Source: Anditalea andensis (GTDB lineage Bacteria > Bacteroidota > Bacteroidia > Cytophagales > Cyclobacteriaceae). Taken from it: a stretch of 64,000 nucleotides of DNA. Positions 8,330 to 17,699 of the stretch are shown here, piece after piece. The position numbers were made by a program, and so were the translations under genes. The stretch lies in assembly GCF_000714815.1 (NCBI RefSeq), contig NZ_JMIH01000010.1:45136-109135 (forward strand), in the 5' to 3' direction. The first letter of the stretch is position 1, and each line of letters opens with the position of its first letter. Below the pieces are notes generated by a model. That model did no database searches and was not told the DNA's origin. It saw only the letters and a list, made by a program, of their open reading frames with translations.

Positions 8330-10612
8330 ATGATAAAAATAAAATTGGAAATTTGCACTGGTTTAATGGCTGGGATGATGCTTTTGGGCGCATGTCAGGA
8401 AAATGCCGCTACAGGCGATAGGGATGTCCCTACCGGTTCACTTACGGATTATGTAGATCCCTTTATAGGGTCAGGCTTTCACGGCCATGTCTTTGTGGGG
8501 GCCAATGTACCCTTCGGCGCGGTACAACTGGGTCCGGTAAACATTACCAAAGGCTGGGATTGGTGCTCAGGATACCACTATTCAGATTCCACCATCATTG
8601 GTTTTTCCCATACCCACCTGAGCGGGACGGGCATCGGTGATTTAGGTGATATCCTGGTGATGCCAGCCATAGGCAGAGTAAATATTCAAAAGGGTGAAGC
8701 AGAAAAGCCTGAGACAGGTTATTTTTCCTACTTTTCACATGATAGGGAAAAAGCCAAAGCTGGCTATTATAGCGTTCATTTGGATCGATATGACATAGAA
8801 GCTGAAATGACCACTACAGAAAGGACAGGATTTCACCGTTATTCATTTCCTGCATCCCAAGAGGCCCAGCTGATATTCGATCTGGAAGAAGGGATTGCGG
8901 ATAGGTCCACAGAGACTTATGTGGAGGCTTTGGACGAACAGACGATAGTGGGGTACCGGTACTCTGCAGGATGGGCCAGAAACCAAAAAGTCTATTTTGC
9001 CGCTAAATTTTCAAAACCTTTTTCCTCCTTTGATACCCATGAGGATGGACAGGTAGTAAAGGGGAACAGCCGCAAAGGTAAAAAAGTGAAAGCAGTCGCT
9101 TATTTTGAAACTGAAGAAGGAGAGCAAATACTTTTGAAAGTGGGTATTTCCCCGGTAAGCTATGAAAATGCTATCAAAAATTTGGAGGCTGAGCTAGACC
9201 ATTGGGATTTTGACCGGGTGGTGGCAGAGGCCAATAATAAATGGGAAAAGGAACTGAGTCGGATTCAGGTAGATTTCACCGAACCGGAGCAGATGAGGAC
9301 TTTCTATACTGCCCTTTATCATACGATGATCGCACCGTCCATTTTCAATGATGTGAACGGGGCCTACCGTGGTGCGGATGGGGAAGTGTATGAGGACGAT
9401 AGTTTTACCAACTACACGACATTTTCCCTCTGGGATACCTATCGGGCCGCACACCCGCTTTATACCATCACCCAGAGGGAGAGGGCAGCGGATATGGTTC
9501 AGACCATGCTCAATATTTTTGACCAACAGGGAAAACTGCCCGTCTGGCACCTAATGGGAAACGAAACCAATACCATGGTAGGCTACAGTGCCGTTCCAGT
9601 ACTGGTGGATGCGTACCTTAAAGGAATCCCTCTGGACAAAAACAGAGTATATGAGGCCATTAAAGCTACTGCTATGCGTGATGAGGGCGGATTGAAGTCT
9701 CTCAAGAATCTGGGTTACATACCAGCCGATGAAGATGTGGAAACTGTGGCCAGTGGATTGGAATATGCCTTGGCTGACTGGAGCATAGCCCAGATGGCCA
9801 AAGATATGGGCAAGGAGGACGATTATCTTTATTTCATGAATAGAGCAGACAATTACAAAAACTATTTTGACCAAAACACGGGCTTTATGAGGGGAAGGAT
9901 AGGGGAAAATGAATGGAGAACCCCTTTCAGTCCTTTGGTGTCCCGGCATATGAAAGATGATTTCTGTGAAGGAAATGCCTGGCAGTATACCTGGCTGGTG
10001 CCCCATGATGTAGAAGGGCTGATGGAGTTGCTGGGCGGTGAGGAGGCTTTTATCAGCAAGCTGGATAGCCTGTTTATAGTAGAAGGCGATATGGGGGAGG
10101 AAGCTTCCAGTGATATTACCGGCCTGATCGGCCAATATGCCCACGGCAATGAACCCAGTCACCATATCACTTATCTTTATGCCTATGCGGGACAGCCGTA
10201 CAAAACAGCTGAAAAAACCCGCCAAATCATGAGTACCCTCTATTCAGACCAAATAGACGGCCTGAGCGGCAATGAAGACGTGGGACAGATGTCTGCCTGG
10301 TATGTGCTTTCTGCTCTGGGCTTCTATCCGGTCAACCCGGCCAACGGTACCTATGTCTTTGGAAGTCCCTTGGTGAACAGTGCCAAAATCAATCTGGAAA
10401 ACAACAGGACTTTTGAGATTCTGGTCCAGAATAACAGCCCTCAAAACATATACGTACAGGAAATGAACTTGAACGGAAATCCTTATACCAAAAATTACTT
10501 TCATCATGCCGATCTGATGAAAGGGGGTAAGCTTGAGATTGTGATGGGACCTGAACCCTCCACCCGATGGGGGGTAGAGGTGGCAGACCGCGCGCGGTCA
10601 GTAATTCAATAA
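8330..10612 (+). CDS. GH92 alpha-mannosidase, lipoprotein
   Basis: I choose the ATG at 8330, since MIKIKLEICTGLMAGMMLL leads straight into the lipobox LLGAC; the in-frame ATG at 8288 adds an unconvincing 14 residues. The mature protein has the GH92 hallmarks: DYVDPFIGSGFHGHVFVGA at the N-terminus, GFSHTHLSGTG, and near the C-terminus HGNEPSHHITYLY and GNEDVGQMSAWYVLSALGF. GH92 enzymes are calcium-dependent exo-alpha-mannosidases acting mostly on alpha-1,2/1,3 linkages of N-glycans or yeast mannan. It sits about 125 bases after the GH3 gene and 36 before the fucosidase, so the three are probably co-transcribed. Confidence 0.95.
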   Translation: MIKIKLEICTGLMAGMMLLGACQENAATGDRDVPTGSLTDYVDPFIGSGFHGHVFVGANVPFGAVQLGPVNITKGWDWCSGYHYSDSTIIGFSHTHLSGTGIGDLGDILVMPAIGRVNIQKGEAEKPETGYFSYFSHDREKAKAGYYSVHLDRYDIEAEMTTTERTGFHRYSFPASQEAQLIFDLEEGIADRSTETYVEALDEQTIVGYRYSAGWARNQKVYFAAKFSKPFSSFDTHEDGQVVKGNSRKGKKVKAVAYFETEEGEQILLKVGISPVSYENAIKNLEAELDHWDFDRVVAEANNKWEKELSRIQVDFTEPEQMRTFYTALYHTMIAPSIFNDVNGAYRGADGEVYEDDSFTNYTTFSLWDTYRAAHPLYTITQRERAADMVQTMLNIFDQQGKLPVWHLMGNETNTMVGYSAVPVLVDAYLKGIPLDKNRVYEAIKATAMRDEGGLKSLKNLGYIPADEDVETVASGLEYALADWSIAQMAKDMGKEDDYLYFMNRADNYKNYFDQNTGFMRGRIGENEWRTPFSPLVSRHMKDDFCEGNAWQYTWLVPHDVEGLMELLGGEEAFISKLDSLFIVEGDMGEEASSDITGLIGQYAHGNEPSHHITYLYAYAGQPYKTAEKTRQIMSTLYSDQIDGLSGNEDVGQMSAWYVLSALGFYPVNPANGTYVFGSPLVNSAKINLENNRTFEILVQNNSPQNIYVQEMNLNGNPYTKNYFHHADLMKGGKLEIVMGPEPSTRWGVEVADRARSVIQ

Positions 10613-10648
10613 GACAAAAAATCTGCCTATGGGCATATACCATATTAG

Positions 10649-12742
10649 ATGATGATACAGGATTTCCACTTTCAGTTGCCAAATGTTTCCAAAGTTGTTT
10701 TAATGGCATCCATGTTATTCACCCTGTCTTGCCAGGAGGCAATAGTTGCGCCCGAAGCGGAGACACCTGTACCTTCTCAGCGCCAACTTATCTGGCAGGA
10801 GATGGAGTTTTACGGATTTGTGCATTTCAGTATCAATACCTTTACTGATATGGAATGGGGACTCGGAGATGAAAGTCCAGACCGGTTTAACCCTACCGAA
10901 CTGGATACCCGTCAATGGGTCCGTGAAATGGCCGATGCCGGCATGAGGGGAGTCATCATCACGGCCAAACACCATGACGGGTTCTGCCTGTGGCCCTCCA
11001 GATATACCGAGCACTCAGTGAAAAACTCCCCTTGGAAAAATGGGGAAGGAGATGTCATCAGAGAACTGGCAGATGCATGTGAGGAGTACGGGCTTAAATT
11101 AGGGGTATATTATTCTCCTTGGGACCGACACCATGCCGACTACGGCAAACCTGAATACATTACTTATATGCGTCTGCAGTTAGAGGAACTTTTGACCAAC
11201 TATGGAGATATATTCGAAGTATGGTTTGATGGGGCCAATGGCGGTACCGGGTATTATGGGGGTGCCAACGAGGAAAGGAGAGTGGATAAGAAATCGTATT
11301 ATGATTGGGAAAATACCTTTGCGCTGGTAAGAAAACTGCAGCCGGATGCCGTCATATTCGGAGACGCCGGCCCGGATGTACGATGGGTAGGGAATGAAGA
11401 GGGGCATGCCTATCCCACTACCTGGTCTAACTTATTGAGAGATTCCGTCTATGCCGGTATGCCGGAGTATGGCGATAAATATGCCAAAGGTCAAGAGAAC
11501 GGTACCCATTGGGTTCCGGCAGAGGCAGATGTATCCATCAGGCCTGGCTGGTATTATCATGCCTATGAAGACCACAAAGTCAAAAGCCTAAGCCAACTGA
11601 TGGATATCTACTATAAAAGTATCGGTAGGAACAGTTCCCTGCTCCTTAATTTTCCCGTGGACAAAAGGGGGCTCATACACGAAAATGATGTAATGGCCCT
11701 TAGGAAAATGGCCTCCAAGATTAAAGAGGATTTTGCAGTCGACCTTATCGCCGGGAAAAGCGCCACAGCTTCCACCGACAGAGGCGCGGGTTATCAGGCC
11801 GGCAATGTGCTGGATGGTCAGGGAGGTAACTATTGGGCAGCCCCTGCAGATAGCCGGCAAGGCAGTATAGAAGTGGATTTTGATGGTGAACTGACATTTA
11901 ACCGGCTATGGATTCAGGAATATATACCACTCGGCCAAAGGGTGAAAAAATTTACCGTGGAGGTAAAACAGGATGGCCAATGGACGGAAATCGCTGCCGA
12001 AACCACCATCGGTTTTAAGAGGTTGCTGAGGTTGGAGGATACCAAAGGAACATCCCTGAGGCTAAATATATTGGATGCTAAATCCTCTCCCCTGATTTCC
12101 AGTCTGCGTATGTTCCATGCCCCTAAAATGATGGAGGCCCCCGTCATCAGTAGAGATGTACAAGGGATGGTCAGCATCAATTCCCCAGAAGAAGGTCTGG
12201 TTATATTTTATACATCCGACGGTACTACGCCCGGCCAGAACAGTCAGCGCTATATGGCCCCTTTCCAACCTGAATATCCCGCTCTGATTAAAGCCATCAC
12301 CTTTGATGAGGTACAGGGCCGATCCAGTGATGCGGGTAGCCAGTATTTTGATATGCCGAAAGGAGATTGGAAAGTTCTGGAAGCAGGTACTGAAGGAAAC
12401 AAGGCCATAGATGAAAACATAAATACCCATTATAGCAGTCAGGACGATAGGCTTACCCTAGATCTGGGGCAGGCATTACAGCTGATGGGCTTTACTTATA
12501 CCCCTATGCAGCAACGCTATCTCTCCGGTGTGATAAAAGAATACCGCTTTTATACCAGTAGGGACAGCATAAATTGGGAGCTGGTGGCAGAAGGAGAATT
12601 TGGGAACATAGAGAACAGCCCTATTCTCCAAAGGATAACATTGGACAGAAAGGTGAATGCGCGATATATCCGCCTGGAATCCAAGAGGACTACTGATGGA
12701 AAAAATGCATCTTTTGCAGAAGTTGGGGTCATTACGGAATAG
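10649..12742 (+). CDS. GH29 alpha-L-fucosidase with discoidin-type domains, lipoprotein
   Basis: A 697-residue lipoprotein (lipobox LFTLSC). The catalytic barrel spans about residues 35-350, with the fucose-binding segment TAKHHDGFCLWPS and the nucleophile in VWFDGANGG (Asp194). It is followed by an F5/8 type C (discoidin/CBM32-like) domain at about 375-490, a chitobiase C-terminal-like beta domain at about 500-560 (FYTSDGTTPG) and a second discoidin-like domain to the end. GH29 retaining enzymes release alpha-linked fucose. The accessory domains probably tether the enzyme to glycans. Its place after GH92 supports a role on fucosylated, mannose-bearing glycans, though linkage specificity is not visible. 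Confidence 0.93.
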   Translation: MMIQDFHFQLPNVSKVVLMASMLFTLSCQEAIVAPEAETPVPSQRQLIWQEMEFYGFVHFSINTFTDMEWGLGDESPDRFNPTELDTRQWVREMADAGMRGVIITAKHHDGFCLWPSRYTEHSVKNSPWKNGEGDVIRELADACEEYGLKLGVYYSPWDRHHADYGKPEYITYMRLQLEELLTNYGDIFEVWFDGANGGTGYYGGANEERRVDKKSYYDWENTFALVRKLQPDAVIFGDAGPDVRWVGNEEGHAYPTTWSNLLRDSVYAGMPEYGDKYAKGQENGTHWVPAEADVSIRPGWYYHAYEDHKVKSLSQLMDIYYKSIGRNSSLLLNFPVDKRGLIHENDVMALRKMASKIKEDFAVDLIAGKSATASTDRGAGYQAGNVLDGQGGNYWAAPADSRQGSIEVDFDGELTFNRLWIQEYIPLGQRVKKFTVEVKQDGQWTEIAAETTIGFKRLLRLEDTKGTSLRLNILDAKSSPLISSLRMFHAPKMMEAPVISRDVQGMVSINSPEEGLVIFYTSDGTTPGQNSQRYMAPFQPEYPALIKAITFDEVQGRSSDAGSQYFDMPKGDWKVLEAGTEGNKAIDENINTHYSSQDDRLTLDLGQALQLMGFTYTPMQQRYLSGVIKEYRFYTSRDSINWELVAEGEFGNIENSPILQRITLDRKVNARYIRLESKRTTDGKNASFAEVGVITE

Positions 12743-12962
12743 GGTGATAGGCTATGTTTGAAAAGCATTGATGTATTGATCAGAATTTTTTAGATTTTTC
12801 CAATTATGGATTATCTCTATATATTATATGATTAAGCTGACAGCCTTTTACTTATACCAGGTTTAGTAAATATGTTTCCATTGTGCAGTTGGTGAATTTT
12901 GAAAGTTAAAGTTTAAAATTAAAAAAATTTTTCCGCTATTTTAGGGCGCAATTTTAATCGCC

Positions 12963-14855
12963 ATGAATAGGATTTTCCTCAGCACACTGCTAGTGCTCAT
13001 CTCTTTAAGCGTATTTCACCTTCGAGCCCAAAGTCTAGATTTTACCCATCAATTTGTTTACGCATTTGACCCTTCTGAAATAGCTTTGGAGCGGTATGAA
13101 ATAGATCATATTTCCGAGCGGATTTTTGATTTTAAGGGGCATCATTTAGACTCTATGTTATATTTATCTGAAAAGATATTGCTTGGGAGCAGGGCCATAT
13201 CCTACAATAAGGGAATGGCCAACAGCTATTCCTATATAGGCGTTTATCATTACCAAAAAGGGAATTATACCCAGGCCGTCAAATACTATATCAGGGCTCA
13301 GGAATTATGGATGCAGGAAAAGGATAATAACAAGGTAGCAAGTTTGAGCAATAACATCGGATTGGTATATGAACAGCTGGAAGATATAACCAATTCGCTA
13401 TATTATCACCAGCTTGCTATCGACCAGAGTGATGGACAGCAGAGTCCTATAGTTTTGGCAAATTTTTACCTTAACTATGCCAATGTTAAAAACCTACATA
13501 CTAATATTTATGACGCATTGCCTTATTATTATAAAGCTATCGCCATGCTGCAAGCTGAAAAAAATATAGATGACCTGGCCAATGTCTACTTAAATTTAGG
13601 AAATACATTTGGTAGGCATGGAATGATCGATTCGGTTAAGGTATACTTTGATAAAGGGCTGCACCTGGCACGGAAAGGAAAGGATTATACCAATTTGGCT
13701 TACGCACTGACGAGTCAGATTAGATTCTATACCTATACAGAGGATTATAGTGAAGCACTGAAATACGCAAATGAATCTTTGGAAGCAGCCAATATATCAA
13801 AATCTACCCAAACAAAAGCTGATGCCCTTTTTGCTATATCTGATCTATATGAATTGCTTGGAGATTATAAAGAATCGCTTTCAGCTGCCCGACAGTATCA
13901 GGCCGTGGTAGATACACTGAATAAGCAAACACACAACCTTGAAATTGCCCGGATAGAAGCATCTTCTTTGTTTGAAAAAGAAAAGCTACTACTGGACAAG
14001 CAAATAGTGGATCAAGAAACGTTGGCGTTTCGCCGATTGTTTATAATTTCTATATTGATCGTATTTATTTGTTTATTATTCCTAACCGCTTACTTTATCT
14101 ACAGAAACGGCCGTAAGGCTCGCAAAGCCAATTTGCTTCTGATAAGAAAAAACAAAGAAATAGAGGTTCTGGCTGCCCAATCTGCCGAACTGAGTGCCCA
14201 CCAGCAGATAATATTTAAAATTCTGGGTCATGATCTCAAAGGCCCGGTCCTTTCACTTGCTACTGTGACTGAAATGGCCAGTAATGACTATTTTAGTTTG
14301 GAAGAGTTGAAAGCACTTCTTCCCCGTCTCAGTGTTCAAGCTAAACAACTCAATGTATCCTTGGAGAACCTACTTCACTGGGCCATGAATCAGATGACAG
14401 GAGAAAGGTGGGAGCCTGCATATGTAAACCTTACCGGCCATGTACAGGAATGTATTGATTTTTTGGACACTGCCATAAGAGAAAAATCCATTTCTGTACA
14501 TTTACATCTGGAGAACTTTCCTAACCTCTATGCGGACCCTTATATGATGATGATTGGCATCAGAAATGTAATCGCAAATGCTATTAAATTTACACCAGAA
14601 GGAGAAATAATTTCAATTTCCAGTAGCAAAAAAGATGATATGATGGGGTTGATGATATTCAATCCTGGCAAAGAGATAAGCCCAGAAATCTTGAGGAAAA
14701 TTAACGATGGCTTAATTGTCTCCGAATCACAAAGGGGAACAGGTCTAGGCCTGATGCTGACCCGGAAATACATGCTGAAAAACAAGGGAAGAATGGAGGT
14801 AAGGAATATTACTGGTGAGGGTGTGGAAGTAGGTTTATTTTTGCCTTTGCAATAG
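12963..14855 (+). CDS. TPR-containing membrane sensor histidine kinase
   Basis: A 630-residue protein with a signal peptide, a periplasmic array of tetratricopeptide repeats (about 70-330, repeating patterns such as ANSYSYIGVYHYQKGNY), a transmembrane helix at about 360-380, a short coiled segment and a histidine kinase core. The phosphoacceptor is His423 in GHDLKGP; the N box is NVIANAIKFTPEG and the G2 box RGTGLGLMLTRKY. The usual DxGxG of the G1 box reads NPGKE, a degenerate form that may weaken nucleotide binding. No receiver domain or response regulator gene is adjacent. It is followed by the HAD gene after 22 bases, suggesting an operon. Confidence 0.85.
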   Translation: MNRIFLSTLLVLISLSVFHLRAQSLDFTHQFVYAFDPSEIALERYEIDHISERIFDFKGHHLDSMLYLSEKILLGSRAISYNKGMANSYSYIGVYHYQKGNYTQAVKYYIRAQELWMQEKDNNKVASLSNNIGLVYEQLEDITNSLYYHQLAIDQSDGQQSPIVLANFYLNYANVKNLHTNIYDALPYYYKAIAMLQAEKNIDDLANVYLNLGNTFGRHGMIDSVKVYFDKGLHLARKGKDYTNLAYALTSQIRFYTYTEDYSEALKYANESLEAANISKSTQTKADALFAISDLYELLGDYKESLSAARQYQAVVDTLNKQTHNLEIARIEASSLFEKEKLLLDKQIVDQETLAFRRLFIISILIVFICLLFLTAYFIYRNGRKARKANLLLIRKNKEIEVLAAQSAELSAHQQIIFKILGHDLKGPVLSLATVTEMASNDYFSLEELKALLPRLSVQAKQLNVSLENLLHWAMNQMTGERWEPAYVNLTGHVQECIDFLDTAIREKSISVHLHLENFPNLYADPYMMMIGIRNVIANAIKFTPEGEIISISSSKKDDMMGLMIFNPGKEISPEILRKINDGLIVSESQRGTGLGLMLTRKYMLKNKGRMEVRNITGEGVEVGLFLPLQ

Positions 14856-14877
14856 AATCAAATAATTAAAAGCAATC

Positions 14878-15525
14878 ATGATGCAGTACAAAGCGGTAAT
14901 TTTTGATATGGATGGTGTATTAGTGGACTCTGAGATTTTTTGGAAAATGGCGGAGAAAGAAGTTTTCAGCGCTTTGGGGGTAAAGGTGACTGAAGCACTT
15001 GCGCTGAAAACTCAGAAAATGACTACTAGTCAAGTCACTAAGTTTTGGTATGACTATCATCCCTGGCAAGATGTAAGTTTTGAAGAGGTAGAAAACAGGG
15101 TGATATCCCATGTTATCGAATTGATAGAATCAGAATGCTGTCAGATCAGTGGGATAGAGGATGTTATGGGCAAATTAAAATTAGAAGGTTATAAAATAGG
15201 TATAGCCACCAATTCACCCAGAAGAATAATCCCCACTGTACTGCAAAAGCTGAACGTATCGGAATTGGTGGATGTGGTTTCAGCTGCTGAATGCGTGACG
15301 GAAGGTAAGCCTAATCCTGCTATTTATTTAAAGACAGCGGCAGAACTTGACCTTATGCCCTTTCAGTGCCTGGCCATAGAAGATTCCTATTCAGGTATGA
15401 AGGCAGCAAAAGGTGCCGGTATGGCCGTAGTGGCCTTTACCAATGGTAATACAGAACTAACATTTGATATAGCCGATTATCACTTAACTGATTTTAACTG
15501 TTTTAACATGTCTTCATTTCTGTAA
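14878..15525 (+). CDS. HAD-superfamily sugar-phosphate phosphatase (YniC / beta-phosphoglucomutase-like)
   Basis: A 215-residue HAD hydrolase with motif I FDMDGVLVDS, motif II in ATNSPRR, the lysine of motif III in EGKPNP and motif IV in AIEDSYSGMKAAKGAGM. The alpha-helical cap follows motif I. Such proteins hydrolyse hexitol or 2-deoxyglucose 6-phosphate or isomerise beta-glucose-1-phosphate. The residues here fit either; phosphatase is more likely, but substrate is not determined. It lies directly behind the TPR kinase and probably shares its transcript. Confidence 0.85.
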   Translation: MMQYKAVIFDMDGVLVDSEIFWKMAEKEVFSALGVKVTEALALKTQKMTTSQVTKFWYDYHPWQDVSFEEVENRVISHVIELIESECCQISGIEDVMGKLKLEGYKIGIATNSPRRIIPTVLQKLNVSELVDVVSAAECVTEGKPNPAIYLKTAAELDLMPFQCLAIEDSYSGMKAAKGAGMAVVAFTNGNTELTFDIADYHLTDFNCFNMSSFL

Positions 15526-15691
15526 CATGAACCCTTAAAGGCAGTTTTAGAAGTAAAAGTATTAGCCACTAGCTGATAGATACCTGCACTAGAATCTAAG
15601 GGATTGAAATGAGTTTTCATAATTAATTTATGAAAATAAACTGTTTGCACCCTTTTTATTACGGTTATTTGTGTAATTTAAAGAGGATAAG

Positions 15692-15755
15692 GTGTTAGTC
15701 ATAAACTATATGTGTATTCCGCCTAACCCTAACACGATTTGCTATAATCATAGCA
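15692..15755. promoter_or_regulatory. Two inverted repeats ahead of the PAS kinase gene
   Basis: GTGTTAG (15692-15698) pairs with CTAACAC (15729-15735), and immediately after it TGCTAT-aatc-ATAGCA (15740-15755) forms a perfect small palindrome ending three bases before the ATG at 15759. They could form an mRNA structure covering the start or serve as an operator. Confidence 0.25.
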
Positions 15756-15758
15756 TAA

Positions 15759-16904
15759 ATGATATCAATATTTATGTCAGAAAAGAGAGACTTGACCGAT
15801 AGTACCAAAGGGATATATGATCAGATTGCAAAAGACAATGATTATTATCGATCCATTATTGAAAATAATTCATTCTATATCATAAAAACCGACCTGAATG
15901 GGAATTATACTTACATGAATCCTTTCTTCTGTAAGATGTTAAGTATAAGGGAAGAGGACTATCTGGGCAAAGAATCATTGAGCCTTATCATGCCTGTAGA
16001 CCATGAGGTTTGTAAAGAAACAGTCATAAAATGTTTTGAAGATCCTGAAAAGTCCCATTGGGTAATTCTCCGAAAACCAGTGCCTAATGGAGTGCTTTCC
16101 ACTCAGTGGGAATTTAAAGTGTTAATGGATGATGAGGGCCAGCCTGCGGAGATTTTATGTATAGGCCATGACATCACCCCTCTGATCATCAAACAGGAAG
16201 AACTGCAGAGCTTGGTAGAAGTTACAGCCGAACAGAATAAAAGGCTGGTGAACTTCACTTATATCATTTCCCATAATATAAGGTCCCACGTCGCCAATAT
16301 TATAGGCATCATAGATTTGGGAAATGAAGAAGACATAGAAAACAGTAAAGAAATGTGGTCCATTCTTCAGGAGACCGCAGGCAATCTCGATGAAACACTT
16401 CATAATCTTAATAGCATAATAGCCATCCAATCACAGACCAATTTACCTTTAAGCTATTTTAACATACAGCATGAGATAAATAGGATAGTGAAAAGTATCC
16501 AAATACTGGTCACAGAAGCCAATACTACCATCCACTATGATTTTGATAAAAAAGCGCAGTTGTACACTAACCCCGCCTATTTTGAAAGTATCATTTTAAA
16601 TTTGCTGACCAATGCTTTAAAATACAAATCTCCTGACCGTCCTTTATCCATTGATATAGGATGGGATGAGCAGGAAAAGTACACCGTCCTCTCTTTTAAG
16701 GACAATGGGATCGGTATTGACGTGGAAAGGTACAAAGATGAATTGTTTGGAATGTACAAGATTTTTCACGGCAATAAAAATGCCCGGGGCCTCGGTTTAT
16801 ATATCATCAAAACACAGATCGAAGCCATGAGAGGAAGGATAGAAGTGGAAAGTGAAGTAGGAGAAAACACCACGTTTAAATTATTTTTTTTAAATAACCC
16901 ATAG
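15759..16904 (+). CDS. PAS-domain sensor histidine kinase (soluble)
   Basis: A 381-residue protein without signal peptide or membrane segment. A PAS domain occupies about residues 25-140 (IIKTDLNGNYTYMN, then GHDITPLI at its end). The dimerisation helix has His172 in ISHNIRSHVANI, a form of H box common in Bacteroidota. The ATPase domain shows an N box (NLLTNALKYK), a canonical G1 box (DNGIGID) and a G2 box (ARGLGLYIIK). It is probably a cytoplasmic sensor; no response regulator lies beside it. A second in-frame ATG 15 bases in (MSEKRDL) is an equally good start. Confidence 0.85.
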   Translation: MISIFMSEKRDLTDSTKGIYDQIAKDNDYYRSIIENNSFYIIKTDLNGNYTYMNPFFCKMLSIREEDYLGKESLSLIMPVDHEVCKETVIKCFEDPEKSHWVILRKPVPNGVLSTQWEFKVLMDDEGQPAEILCIGHDITPLIIKQEELQSLVEVTAEQNKRLVNFTYIISHNIRSHVANIIGIIDLGNEEDIENSKEMWSILQETAGNLDETLHNLNSIIAIQSQTNLPLSYFNIQHEINRIVKSIQILVTEANTTIHYDFDKKAQLYTNPAYFESIILNLLTNALKYKSPDRPLSIDIGWDEQEKYTVLSFKDNGIGIDVERYKDELFGMYKIFHGNKNARGLGLYIIKTQIEAMRGRIEVESEVGENTTFKLFFLNNP

Positions 16905-16926
16905 CATTTTATTAAATGATTTCAGT

Positions 16927-17415
16927 ATGCATTTTGTAAAGGTGGTTTTCCGGATAAACGGATTGCCTCAGGTAAGTAGGATAATTATATCAGTACTGTT
17001 GGCAAGCATGAACATGCTATTAATCCACAGTACTATGGCACAGCAGACGAAAAAGGAGCCCTTTAACCTTGTAAACATTGGAGGGGTTAATGTCTATGGC
17101 CAATCCGTTGATGACCAGACACGGTGTGTTCATTGGCATTCGGATCTCGATATTATTGCCATTAAGTTTAAGTGCTGTAATAGGTATTATCCCTGTTTTT
17201 CATGTCATGAAGAAGAAACTGACCATGAACATCAGGTTTGGCCCAGGTCGGAGTTTGACCAAAATGCGATTTTATGCGGGGTTTGCCGCAAAGAGCTGAG
17301 CATAGAAGATTATATGGCATCAGGTAATATCTGCCCACATTGTACCTCCCATTTTAATCCGGGATGCAGTAATCATTATTATTTATATTTTGAGGTCAAT
17401 GATCATATGAAATAA
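16927..17415 (+). CDS. CHY zinc-finger protein, possibly with signal peptide
   Basis: The C-terminal ~110 residues match the CHY zinc-finger family (PF05495): TRCVHWHSDLDIIAIKFKCC, then YPCFSCHEE, CGVCRKELSI, ICPHC and FNPGCSNHY, giving the full set of Cys and His ligands. Bacterial members are uncharacterised; the yeast relative Hot13 works on Zn-binding proteins of the mitochondrial intermembrane space. Here the domain is preceded by about 39 residues that look like a signal peptide (IIISVLLASMNMLLIHSTMAQ). If real, this would put a Zn-finger protein in the periplasm; otherwise translation starts at MAQQ. It follows the PAS kinase by 22 bases. Confidence 0.8.
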   Translation: MHFVKVVFRINGLPQVSRIIISVLLASMNMLLIHSTMAQQTKKEPFNLVNIGGVNVYGQSVDDQTRCVHWHSDLDIIAIKFKCCNRYYPCFSCHEEETDHEHQVWPRSEFDQNAILCGVCRKELSIEDYMASGNICPHCTSHFNPGCSNHYYLYFEVNDHMK

Positions 17416-17460
17416 CATTCATATAATATATTATATAGTTTTTATAGCTTAATGGTTCTT

Positions 17461-17547
17461 ATGATGAAAAGGACCTTTCCATGGGTTTTTGCCATATGCC
17501 TTTTCATTTATCACTTGATGCCATTTATTCCTGCCTCCTCCTATTAA
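17461..17547 (+). CDS. 28-aa signal-peptide-like leader ORF
   Basis: A micro-ORF starting MMKRTFPWVFAICLFIYHLM and ending ASSY before a stop codon. It has basic residues, then a hydrophobic core, as a secretion signal would. It lies about 150 bases before the trehalase, whose own start lacks any signal, and is in a different frame. It may be a leftover export signal, a regulatory leader peptide or chance. Confidence 0.3.
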   Translation: MMKRTFPWVFAICLFIYHLMPFIPASSY

Positions 17548-17699
17548 AAATTATGGTCAGCTTCAGGTTTTTTTTTATAATGAATGGGGTAATTTATAAG
17601 GTAGGCTTAATTTATGTTGGGTACACCATTTATAAACTTTAGATTTTCAAAACAGTTAATTTATATGTTGAACATTTTTAATCACAAAAACTATAAAAA

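Noticed and set aside
9551..10225. Minus-strand open frame of 224 codons inside the GH92 gene
   Set aside because: The plus strand codes an unmistakable GH92 enzyme across the same bases; the antisense frame arises from its codon bias.
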